A DNA stretch of 64,000 nucleotides, from assembly GCA_028284365.1 (NCBI GenBank), contig JANQRW010000059.1, positions 1-64,000 on the forward strand, written 5' to 3'. This document shows positions 11,448 to 20,564 of the stretch, in pieces. Source of the stretch: Marinicella sp. (GTDB taxonomy: Bacteria; Pseudomonadota; Gammaproteobacteria; Xanthomonadales; Marinicellaceae). Each line of letters opens with the position of its first letter. The stretch's first letter is position 1. The notes below the pieces were generated by a model. It was not told the DNA's origin, ran no database searches, and was given only the letters and a program-made list of their open reading frames with translations. Position numbers and translations under genes: made by a program.

Positions 11448-12893
11448 TTATTTACCACGAAGATTTTGATCCCATCCTCCACCTAATGCTTTATAGATCG
11501 ATATCAACTTAATAAACACTTCTGTATCGCTTGCAGCTAAGCGATCTTCTGCATCAAGCTGCGTTCTTTCAGCAATCAGTACATCAAGAAAACTGTCAGC
11601 ACCAAGTTCAAATCTCTTTCTAGCTAATTCAGTTGCTTTAGCGCTGGAAATAGCAGCTTGTTGAAGGCTTTCTCTTCTTAATTCTTCATGTGCAAAACTT
11701 TCAATATTTGAATCAATTTCTTCTAATGCCAAAAGAATAGTCTTTTCAAAGTTGGCATAGTTTTCATCAATTCTTGCATCGGCGGCAAGAATGTTTGCTT
11801 TAATACCTTTCCTATTAAATATTGACCAACTCAACGATGGAGCAATGTTGCCGGTATAAGACTTACTATTAGAAAGTTCAGAAAATGATAATGAATTAAA
11901 GCCGATACTACCTTGTAATGAAATTCTGGGATATAAATTTGCTACATTAACATTATATTGCTCAACAGATGATGCAAGCATCCTTTCAGCTATTAAGATA
12001 TCAGGTCTGCGTTTAATCAAGCTTTCCGAATCTCCAATTGATACTATTGGGGGTACTTTCGGAAGAGGCTTGAGTTCAGATAAAACATCTTCGAACTCAT
12101 TTGGGGTTCGACCGGTTAAGACACTTAATCTATTGATTGATAAATCGATAATTTCTCTTAATGGTGGCAATGAGGACTCGGTGAGCAATACTCTTGTTCT
12201 GGATCGTGCTATATCAAGATCTGTGCTTCTTCCGCCTTTCTCTAACCTATGAGTTAAATCCAGTGTCTTTCTTTGGTTATCCAAATTCTTTTTTGCTACA
12301 TTAAGTCGATGTTGTCCACCTCGTAGCTCAATATAAGCTCTTGCAACTTCTGCAGCTACAATGACGTAGGTGTATTGCAGTCTTGCTTCATCTGCTTGAA
12401 GTAAAGCCAATTGAGCATTAATTTGAGAATCTATCCTCCCAAAAAAATCTAACTCCCAACTTGAATCAAAACTGACTTCATAATTACTGATCGTTGAATC
12501 GGGTGATTTCCCGTTGATTCCATTTTCACTCAAATGTAGATCTGTAATCTGGGCCTCGAAGCTTGTTTTTGGAAATTTGTCACCTTTGAACCCATGATAA
12601 AGTGCCCTCGATGCACGTACATTAGATTGAGCTATTTTTATGTCTTTATTAAATCTTAGAGCATCATCTATCAGCCTTGACAATATGGGATCTTCTAATT
12701 CATGCCACCAATTTACAACTGGTTCAGCAGCACTGAATTTAGAATTAATGGAGTTTATAGTTCTTGCTTTAGTCCCACTTTCAGTAAATTCAATAATATT
12801 TGGTTTTTGATAGTCTTTACCAACCATGCATGAAGTTAAGGCCACCGCCATCAAAAAGTTCATGCCCATTTTTAATATCATTTTATGATTCAT
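11448..12893 (-). CDS. RND efflux outer-membrane lipoprotein (NodT/OprM family)
   Basis: Lipobox-like MNHKMILKMGMNFLMAVALTSCMVGKDYQKP; ADEARLQYTYVIVAAEVARAYIELRG; start set at the internal ATG overlapping the upstream stop. Confidence 0.92.
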   Translation of the reverse strand: MNHKMILKMGMNFLMAVALTSCMVGKDYQKPNIIEFTESGTKARTINSINSKFSAAEPVVNWWHELEDPILSRLIDDALRFNKDIKIAQSNVRASRALYHGFKGDKFPKTSFEAQITDLHLSENGINGKSPDSTISNYEVSFDSSWELDFFGRIDSQINAQLALLQADEARLQYTYVIVAAEVARAYIELRGGQHRLNVAKKNLDNQRKTLDLTHRLEKGGRSTDLDIARSRTRVLLTESSLPPLREIIDLSINRLSVLTGRTPNEFEDVLSELKPLPKVPPIVSIGDSESLIKRRPDILIAERMLASSVEQYNVNVANLYPRISLQGSIGFNSLSFSELSNSKSYTGNIAPSLSWSIFNRKGIKANILAADARIDENYANFEKTILLALEEIDSNIESFAHEELRRESLQQAAISSAKATELARKRFELGADSFLDVLIAERTQLDAEDRLAASDTEVFIKLISIYKALGGGWDQNLRGK

Positions 12894-15800
12894 GTTGTAT
12901 CTCCAAATTTGCTGATTCATAGCCTTTAGAACGCCTGAACAAACTTTCAAGTTTTCTTGCTAACACATAAAATACAGGGGTGAAAATAAGGCCGAAGAAT
13001 GTAACGCCCAACATCCCACTGAATACAGCAACTCCTAAAGCTTGTCTCATTTCAGCACCAGCTCCTTCTGCTATCACCAATGGAACAACACCAAGTATGA
13101 ATGCAAAAGATGTCATTAAAATAGGTCGTAAACGAAGTTTGGCTGCTTGTGCTACAGCTTGATTGATATCAACTCCTTGATCTTCTTTTTGTTTAGCTAC
13201 TTCTACAATTAAGATGGCATTTTTACTGGCCAAACCGACCAGTACGATTAAGCCAATTTGGGTCAAAATATTGTTATCCATTCCAGCCATCGAAACACCG
13301 GTTATCGCCGATAGTAAACACATTGGAACAATCAAGATAACAGCCAATGGCAAAGTCCAACTTTCATACAAAGCTGCTAACAGCAAGAATACAAAAACGA
13401 CCGCCATTGCAAATGCAACCAGACCAGTATTTCCTGCATTTTTTTGCTGGTAAGCCAATTCTGTCCATTCATATGAAATCCCATCTGGAAGGATTGAATC
13501 AGCCAATGTTTCCATAGTCTCAAGAGCCTCGCCAGTGCTGAATCCTGGTGTTGTGCTACCGATTAAATCTACAGCAGGATACAAGTTATACCTCGGGACT
13601 CTTGAGGGGCCGGCTTGATCCTTGAATACCGCAACTGATCCAAGTGGTACCATTTTCCCCTGATCATTTCTTACTTTGATTCTGCTGATGTCGTCATGAG
13701 TCATACGGAATGGAGCATCTGCTTGTGCTGTCACTCGATATGTCCTACCCAAAAAATTGAAATCATTAACAAATGCTGAGCCCAAATAAACTTCCAATGC
13801 CTCAAACACGTTTCCGGTTGGAACGCCTAACTTTTCCGCACGTTCCCTATCTATATCTAGATAAAGTTGTGGAGTATTCGTTTCAAAGAAACTAAACACA
13901 CTTGTGGTGGCAGGTTCTTGGTTAGCAGCGCTTGCCAAATCCCACATAGCTTTTTCTAAAGTTCTGAGTCCCTGACCCGTTCGGTCTTGTAGCATCATCT
14001 TAAAGCCTCCACCATTTCCAATGCCTGGAACAGGGGGGGGAGGAATCACAACGATGAAAGCTTCATCAACCGCAGCCATAATAGCTCTCATTTCAGAAAC
14101 TATGTCTTCAACATTTCTTCCCTTAGCTTCACGTATTTCAAAATCCTCCAACACTGGAAATATCGCAGCAGCATTTGAAGCATTGGTAAAAGTTGCACCT
14201 GAAAAACCAGTAAACGCAACAGCGGTAGAAACGCCATCAACCTCTAGTATCTTATCGGTAGCCATTTGCACAACCTGGTCGGTTCTTTCAAGAGATGCAC
14301 CAGAAGGAAGCTGAACGCCTACTATCACATAACCTTGATCCTGAGGAGGAATAAAACCTGTTGGGACTCGATTAAACTGCCATGCAGTTACCAGCATCAA
14401 TCCTACATATACCACAATGACCAGTCCGCCAAATTTGATTATTTTCGAGACGAACGAACTGTATTTTTCAGATATCCAGTCCATCCCTCTGTTGAATTTT
14501 TCAAAGAAAAATCTAACAGGACTTCTCCAAAAACTTAGTTTGTTATTCTTACTTTTTGTGTGTGGTTTAAAGATTAAGTTGGCTATTGATGGACTAAGTG
14601 TTAATGAAACCAATACTGAGATTGTTGTCGCCACCGCAATGGTAATACTGAACTGTTTGTAAAATTGACCAGATATGCCGTCAATAAATGCGGTTGGGAG
14701 AAAAACTGCGATCAATACAATTCCAATAGCTACCAGTGCTCCTCCTACTTCACTCATTGTCTCTCTGGCAGCTTTTCTTACAGGCATTCCCTTTGAAATC
14801 AATCTTTCCATATTCTCAACCACAACAATGGCATCATCGACAACAATACCAATTGCTAACACCAATCCAAATAAAGACAAGCTATTTAATGAATACCCAA
14901 GCATATTCATCACAGCAAAAGTTCCTATGAGTGAAACAGGAATAGCCAAGATAGGTACAATTGATGCACGCCAGTTTTGCAAAAATAAAACAATAACCAG
15001 CACCACAAGGGCGATTGCTTCATAAATTGTCAAAATCACTGCATCAATTGATTCTTCAACAAACTCTGTTGGGTTGTAAACAACCTTAAATTCCAAGTCC
15101 TGCGGAAAATTAGCTGATAGGTCCTCCATAGTTGAGATAATGGACTTTGCAGTTTCTACTGCATTAGAGCCTGGTCGCTGAAAAATTGGTAAAGCCACCG
15201 CTTTACTGTCTCCAAGGTAGCCTTTGGTTGAATAGCTTTCAGCTCCTAGTTCGATTCGGCTGATGTCTTTCAGTTTAACAATACGACCATCGTTTCCAGA
15301 CTTAACTACAATATCCCCGAATTCTTCTGGGTTAATCAGCCTACCTTGGGTTTGAATATTCAGTTCAAATGCATTTTGACTGCCAACTGGTGGCTGATTT
15401 AGCGTACCACTGGCCACTTGAACATTCTGGCTTCTCATGGCCCTGATGACATCTCCAGCAGTAAGGTCTAATGAAGCAATGAGATCTGGGTCTAGCCAAA
15501 CTCTCATTGAATACAAGCTGGCCCCGAAAAGGCCAATATTTCCTACTCCATCAATCCTTGCTAACGGATCTATGATCTGAAGGGCAGCATAGTTTGCAAT
15601 GTAAGTTTGATCATAAGTACCTTTTGGTGAAAACATATTCACCACTATCATTAAATCCGGAGAATTCTTGCGTGTAGTAACACCCAGCCGCCTCACAGGT
15701 TCAGGCAATCTAGCCTCAGCTATTGCGACTCGATTTTGAACAAGTACTTGCGCTTGATCAAGATCAGTCCCAAGCTTGAATGTAATGGTGATGGTCATTC

Positions 15801-16068
15801 GACCATTTCCTGTTGACTGTGAGAACATATACAACATGTCCTCTACACCATTGATTTGTTGTTCAAGTGGTGTTGCCACTGTTTTTGCCAAAACTTCTGC
15901 ATTGGCTCCTGGATAAACAGCTTCAACTTGAATAGTTGGTGGAACAACCTCTGGATATTGTGCAACAGGTAAGTTTCTATATGAGAGTGTACCTACAATG
16001 ATGGCTATAATAGAAAGAACCGACGCGAAAATAGGTCGATCAATAAAAAAGTGTGCTATTTTCATCAC
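12883..16068 (-). CDS. RND efflux permease (HAE1/AcrB family)
   Basis: 1061 aa; FIDRPIFASVLSIIAIIVGTLSYRNLPVAQYPEVVPPTIQV; VLAIGIVVDDAIVVVENMER. Confidence 0.97.
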   Translation of the reverse strand: MMKIAHFFIDRPIFASVLSIIAIIVGTLSYRNLPVAQYPEVVPPTIQVEAVYPGANAEVLAKTVATPLEQQINGVEDMLYMFSQSTGNGRMTITITFKLGTDLDQAQVLVQNRVAIAEARLPEPVRRLGVTTRKNSPDLMIVVNMFSPKGTYDQTYIANYAALQIIDPLARIDGVGNIGLFGASLYSMRVWLDPDLIASLDLTAGDVIRAMRSQNVQVASGTLNQPPVGSQNAFELNIQTQGRLINPEEFGDIVVKSGNDGRIVKLKDISRIELGAESYSTKGYLGDSKAVALPIFQRPGSNAVETAKSIISTMEDLSANFPQDLEFKVVYNPTEFVEESIDAVILTIYEAIALVVLVIVLFLQNWRASIVPILAIPVSLIGTFAVMNMLGYSLNSLSLFGLVLAIGIVVDDAIVVVENMERLISKGMPVRKAARETMSEVGGALVAIGIVLIAVFLPTAFIDGISGQFYKQFSITIAVATTISVLVSLTLSPSIANLIFKPHTKSKNNKLSFWRSPVRFFFEKFNRGMDWISEKYSSFVSKIIKFGGLVIVVYVGLMLVTAWQFNRVPTGFIPPQDQGYVIVGVQLPSGASLERTDQVVQMATDKILEVDGVSTAVAFTGFSGATFTNASNAAAIFPVLEDFEIREAKGRNVEDIVSEMRAIMAAVDEAFIVVIPPPPVPGIGNGGGFKMMLQDRTGQGLRTLEKAMWDLASAANQEPATTSVFSFFETNTPQLYLDIDRERAEKLGVPTGNVFEALEVYLGSAFVNDFNFLGRTYRVTAQADAPFRMTHDDISRIKVRNDQGKMVPLGSVAVFKDQAGPSRVPRYNLYPAVDLIGSTTPGFSTGEALETMETLADSILPDGISYEWTELAYQQKNAGNTGLVAFAMAVVFVFLLLAALYESWTLPLAVILIVPMCLLSAITGVSMAGMDNNILTQIGLIVLVGLASKNAILIVEVAKQKEDQGVDINQAVAQAAKLRLRPILMTSFAFILGVVPLVIAEGAGAEMRQALGVAVFSGMLGVTFFGLIFTPVFYVLARKLESLFRRSKGYESANLEIQHES

Positions 16069-17225
16069 GCTTCTCCTGAATCTTCAGAGTTGATTTCTAA
16101 GCTTTCGAAAACTGGATTAACCCTCATGCCAGGTCTAATTTTTTGAAGGCCTTTAACGATAATATTGTCATTAGGGCTAAGTCCTGCATTGATTACACGC
16201 AATCTCTTATTGTGCAATCTACCTTGATCAATTACCTTCATTTCAACAATGTTTTCTTTGTTAACAACATATACAAATTTCCTGGATTGATCTGTGTTGA
16301 TTGCTTCATCTGGAATCAACAAAGCTTCAAAGTTCTCTCGGCCTATGAGTCTCGCGCGACCAAACATTCCAGGTGTGATTACTTCATCTTCATTTGAAAA
16401 TAGAACACGTCCTTGAATGGTTCCTGTACCACTGTCTAACCTGTTATCAACAAAGTCCATATGCCCTTCGTGAAGATATTCTTGCTCATCTTGAAGCTGA
16501 ACCAATACTTTGTTATTAGCAGTTCGAGAGCCTTCTCGCTCACCGGATTTATCTAGCCGAATGTATTTAAGTAATTCTCTTTCACCTGCTTCAAAATAAA
16601 AATGGATAGGATCAATTGAAACTACAGTTGTCAGCAAAGTGGCGTTAATCGCACCGCCAGTGACTAAATTGCCTACATTAACAAAATCTCTGCTTGCTCT
16701 TCCATCAATTGGAGATTTGACTTCAGTGAACTCTAAATCCAAAACTGCCTGATCTAATGTGGCTTTTGAAACCCTGAACTCTTGAATTCTTCTGTCCAGG
16801 TCTTCTTGAGAAATTGCTTTTGATTGTCTCAGGTTTTCTGCACGCTTAAGCTCTTTTGTCGCAAGTTCATGTTGTGCTTTGGCTCTTTCTACTATTATCT
16901 TAAAAGGACGTTGATCTATAACAAATAATGTGTCTCCTTTGTTAACTCGCTGGCCATCTTTGAATCTAATCTCTTGAAGATACCCACTGACACGAGAACG
17001 AATATTAACAGCCTCTACTGGTTGAAATCTACCGGTAAAATCATCCCATTCAGTGATCTCTTTAAGAATTGGGTTGGATACTTTAATGTTGATTGCAGGG
17101 GTGGGCAGCTTACCCTCTGTGGGTGTTCCTTGACATGCAACCAATAAAGCCATAATGGCAGTCGTTGTAAAGGCCTGCAATAATCGCCTGATAGCTTTGT
17201 TGTCTTTTCTCTTATTCATTTTCAT
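16065..17225 (-). CDS. RND efflux periplasmic adaptor (membrane fusion protein)
   Basis: VNIRSRVSGYLQEIRFKDGQRVNKGDTLFVIDQRPF; lipoprotein-like N-terminus LLVACQG. Confidence 0.95.
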   Translation of the reverse strand: MKMNKRKDNKAIRRLLQAFTTTAIMALLVACQGTPTEGKLPTPAINIKVSNPILKEITEWDDFTGRFQPVEAVNIRSRVSGYLQEIRFKDGQRVNKGDTLFVIDQRPFKIIVERAKAQHELATKELKRAENLRQSKAISQEDLDRRIQEFRVSKATLDQAVLDLEFTEVKSPIDGRASRDFVNVGNLVTGGAINATLLTTVVSIDPIHFYFEAGERELLKYIRLDKSGEREGSRTANNKVLVQLQDEQEYLHEGHMDFVDNRLDSGTGTIQGRVLFSNEDEVITPGMFGRARLIGRENFEALLIPDEAINTDQSRKFVYVVNKENIVEMKVIDQGRLHNKRLRVINAGLSPNDNIIVKGLQKIRPGMRVNPVFESLEINSEDSGEA

Positions 17226-17323
17226 TTCTACCTCAAAAAATACAAATTGACTGATTTCATCTGTGCATTGGCTCGTATATAGAAATCCAATTAACAGTGA
17301 TGTTCTTCTGTGTTAGCGTTGAA

Positions 17324-17423
17324 TTTACATATAAATCAATATATGTAAACTTAATGCATGCAATTTTACCGATAAATTATCATAAGTCAATTTAAAGTTG
17401 ACAAATAATTAATAATATGTAAA
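17324..17423 (-). promoter_or_regulatory. Promoter/operator of the RND operon, homologous to 3292-3383
   Basis: Minus strand: TTTACATATTATTAATTATTTGTCAACTTTAAATTGACT-N16-TAAAAT...AAGTTTACATATATTGATTTATATGTAAA; 10-bp inverted repeat TTTACATATA/TATATGTAAA. Confidence 0.65.
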
Positions 17424-17505
17424 CTAAAGGTAGGTTCTAAATAAGACAAATGTATCTGTTTAATTTTGAGCCATTAAATCTTTACAAACTATTAAACAGG
17501 AAAAA

Positions 17506-17721
17506 ATGATGAAAATATGTCAATACAAGCAACCAGAAAATAACCCTAATATTCATGGGTACATTGCAGCTGATGTTTTCTGTGATGAGTGCGCTCATAG
17601 AATGGAGCTTATGGGTGAGCAAAGCCCAATATTAACCAGTGAAGAATATTTATCTTCATGGGATGGAACTTGCGTTTTATGTAATAAAACCATGGACATG
17701 GAACAAGAGGAAAGGCTCTGA
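17506..17721 (+). CDS. Small CxxC-containing hypothetical protein
   Basis: 71 aa with two CxxC pairs (FCDEC, CVLC), possibly zinc-binding; ATG start preceded by AGGAAA. Confidence 0.5.
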   Translation: MMKICQYKQPENNPNIHGYIAADVFCDECAHRMELMGEQSPILTSEEYLSSWDGTCVLCNKTMDMEQEERL

Positions 17722-17782
17722 GAAATTTTGCTGCATTCAACTAAATAAGTTCAATTTAACTTACTCAACTTATACCATTATT

Positions 17783-18781
17783 ATGAAATCAATAACTACA
17801 ACAAGCTTAATAGTATTAATAATATTGTCTGCGATCAACTTCTCTTCTTCAGCTGCAGAATATGACTGGGTTTCTACTACTTTAGATAATGATTTATTTG
17901 TTGGTACAGACAATGGGTACACAAATGGCATTTATGTTTCATTATTCGAAACAGGTCAAAAGGCAGGAGTCAAACCAGATAATGACTGGCTTGTTAATCC
18001 ACTCATTTGGTCTATGCCCGAGGTCAAGGGAAGATCTGTTATTAACTCATATATGTTTGGCCAAACAATGATTACTCCAAGTGACATCAATATTGTTGAT
18101 CCAGATCAAAATGAAATCCCTTATTCTGCGTTATTGGCAGTCAACAATAGTTATGTCACATATGACTCAAGTGTAGCGGATTTGGTTTCTACGACTGTAG
18201 GAATTGTTGGGCCGTTGGCATTGGGTGAGGAAACACAAAGTCTCATACATCGGATTATCGGTTCTGATGACCCTCAAGGGTGGGACACACAACTTGAAAA
18301 TGAATTGGTGTTTCAATTCTCAAGAGCCAGGTTATGGAGGACATGGGTTTCAGAAAACAAGAAATTTGATTTACTAGTAAAAGCTGAAACGAATCTCGGA
18401 ACAATTAGCAGTGACATAAATGCGGGGGCGACTTTCAGATATGGAAAAGGTTTAGATGATTCTTATGTAACATCAATTTATAGTAGTTCAAGAGTAATTA
18501 ATCCAAGTGCTATCAACCGAGGTTGGTATGTCTTCTCAAGAATCAGTTCTGGATACACATTCAATCAAATTTACACGGATGGCAATACATTCAGAAACAG
18601 TAGATCCATTGATTATGAGAAAGAGTTTGTTGAGCTAAGCCTTGGGTTTACCTACTCATGGGAAAAATATTCCATCTCATTCAGTGTAACGGATGCAAAT
18701 ATTTTACAAAGTGGTGTGGAAAAAGAAACGTTACAGAATCTTACACAATATGGATCACTTACATTTGCATGGAAATTATAA
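17783..18781 (+). CDS. Outer-membrane lipid A deacylase LpxR-like protein (DUF2219-type)
   Basis: Signal peptide MKSITTTSLIVLIILSAINFSSSA then DWVSTTLDNDLFVGTDNGYTNGIYVSLFE, terminal aromatic residue region. Confidence 0.75.
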   Translation: MKSITTTSLIVLIILSAINFSSSAAEYDWVSTTLDNDLFVGTDNGYTNGIYVSLFETGQKAGVKPDNDWLVNPLIWSMPEVKGRSVINSYMFGQTMITPSDINIVDPDQNEIPYSALLAVNNSYVTYDSSVADLVSTTVGIVGPLALGEETQSLIHRIIGSDDPQGWDTQLENELVFQFSRARLWRTWVSENKKFDLLVKAETNLGTISSDINAGATFRYGKGLDDSYVTSIYSSSRVINPSAINRGWYVFSRISSGYTFNQIYTDGNTFRNSRSIDYEKEFVELSLGFTYSWEKYSISFSVTDANILQSGVEKETLQNLTQYGSLTFAWKL

Positions 18782-18785
18782 GAAT

Positions 18786-18820
18786 TAAAAAAGCCCGATA
18801 AGAAATACGGGCTTTTTTAA
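18786..18820 (+). terminator. Intrinsic terminator after the LpxR-like gene
   Basis: AAAAAAGCCCG-ataagaaata-CGGGCTTTTTT. Confidence 0.9.
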
Positions 18821-19052
18821 GATTTACCTTGTCTACATTAATTATCTAATTAACTGCAGGAACTTGATTTAAAGCTGATTGTTAGCTCAATCAACCTTAT
18901 ACCTATAAAAGTCATGTTTTTGTTAATTCTTCTCGATAATGAAAAAGTTAAATTCATTATTTAGTTCACAAAATTTCAACTTATTCGTTACAAAGTTTCA
19001 TTTTATGAGTCACTGAATTTCACATTTTAGTTTAACTAATGGGGGTAATAAA

Positions 19053-20267
19053 TCAATCCCAACTCAAGGCACCACCCGTCTGATACTCAGTAACCCTGGT
19101 TTCGAAGAAGTTCTTTTCTTTTCTTAGGTTTGATTGTTCATCGAGCCATGGCAGGGTGCATTCGGCGCCTGGGAAGGGTTCGTCGATGCCGAGTTGGCGG
19201 GCACGCCTGTTGGCGATGTAGCGGAACTGTTCGCTGTGGTCTTCAGCGGAGTAGCCGAGGATGGGGCGGCGCAGCAGGAATTTAGCGTAAGTTGATTCAG
19301 CGGCTTCTGACTCGTCCCACATTTCGCGGACTTTTGCTGGGTCGAGCTGGACGTTATTTTCCTCGATGATTTGTTTAACCACACGGATACCGAATGAGCA
19401 GTGCATCACTTCATCACGCATGATGTATTGTAACTGTTCGGCAGTGCCTTTCATCAGGCCACGTCTTTGTAGTGCGAAGATGGGGCTGAAGCCATTGTAG
19501 AACCAGCAGCCTTCGAAAATGGCACCAAAGAACATATAGGCCAGGACAAAATTCTCCAGCTCGTCTTTGTCGTTCAGGTCTATGTCCGGGCGCATCACAG
19601 AATTCAGGCGGCGGTTAGCGACTTGAATCTTTTGGTTGATCTCAGGGATCACGCGGTAGCGGTTGTAGATTTCACCTTGGTCCAGGCCAATGGTTTCAAT
19701 ACAGTGCTGGTATGTCCAGGTGTGTAAGGCTTCTTCATACACCTGACGTGCCTGATAAATCTGTAGTTCTGGTGCGGTCATTTTTTCCATCACCGCCAGG
19801 CCAATGTTGCGCATCGCCAGAATGTCCGAAGTGGTCAGGTATGACAACACGTTCTGGTAAACGTGTTTTTCATCATCTGTCAGGGTTTTGTTGTAATCAT
19901 GAACGTCTTGGGTCATGTTGATGTCCAAGGGTGTCCAGTGATTCTTGTTGGCGTTTAGGAAGAACTTCCACGCCCACGGGTATTTGAACGGAGCCAGTTG
20001 GTTCACATCGGTTAAACCGTTGATCACACGTTTGTCTTCGGCACGCACAGGTTCAACACCGCTCATTGCATTCTGATAGGTGTTTTCCGGCGTGACGTTA
20101 ATGGCAGCGGCTTCAGTTTCAACCGCAGCTGGTTTAACCGTGGTCTCAGTAACCGTTTCCTTTTTGGCAGCCGATTTCTCAGGGGCCGGCGGTACTGTCG
20201 ATTTGACTTGAGGCTTCTTTTCCTCTTGATTGTTACCGAGTCCGAGTGGATCGTCCCAATTCATCAT
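19053..20267 (-). CDS. nrdB: Ribonucleoside-diphosphate reductase, beta subunit
   Basis: WTYQHCIETIGLDQGEIYNRY, RDEVMHCSFG, C-terminal core of class I beta; ~80-aa low-complexity N-terminal extension. Confidence 0.96.
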   Translation of the reverse strand: MMNWDDPLGLGNNQEEKKPQVKSTVPPAPEKSAAKKETVTETTVKPAAVETEAAAINVTPENTYQNAMSGVEPVRAEDKRVINGLTDVNQLAPFKYPWAWKFFLNANKNHWTPLDINMTQDVHDYNKTLTDDEKHVYQNVLSYLTTSDILAMRNIGLAVMEKMTAPELQIYQARQVYEEALHTWTYQHCIETIGLDQGEIYNRYRVIPEINQKIQVANRRLNSVMRPDIDLNDKDELENFVLAYMFFGAIFEGCWFYNGFSPIFALQRRGLMKGTAEQLQYIMRDEVMHCSFGIRVVKQIIEENNVQLDPAKVREMWDESEAAESTYAKFLLRRPILGYSAEDHSEQFRYIANRRARQLGIDEPFPGAECTLPWLDEQSNLRKEKNFFETRVTEYQTGGALSWD

Positions 20268-20525
20268 GTTTACTACTCCGCGTATTGTAGAGAACCTTGC
20301 ACAGGTCGTGGATCATGTTAAAAACTTTGAAAACCAAATTTCTGTGATGGCCTTTCCTGCCTTGAAATTTTGCTTTTCAATTCTTTTTCCAAAGACCCTG
20401 ACTTATGTAGAGATCTCAAGTTGTTGTTTTTTTGGTGAGGTCCAAGGGTTTCACACCACTCTGCTGACACTCTCTATTTATTTTACCCAATTTACGATAC
20501 CTCATTCAAGGTTATTCGGGAAAGA

Positions 20526-20554
20526 TCAGCTGACCATCACACCAGGTCAGCTGA
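20526..20554. repeat. Perfect 10-bp inverted repeat between nrdA and nrdB
   Basis: TCAGCTGACC-atcacacca-GGTCAGCTGA just downstream of the nrdA stop. Confidence 0.85.
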
Positions 20555-20564
20555 ATGATTTTTT

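Noticed and set aside
14021-15025. Several plus-strand ORFs antisense to the RND permease
   Set aside because: Shadow ORFs within a conserved 1061-aa coding region
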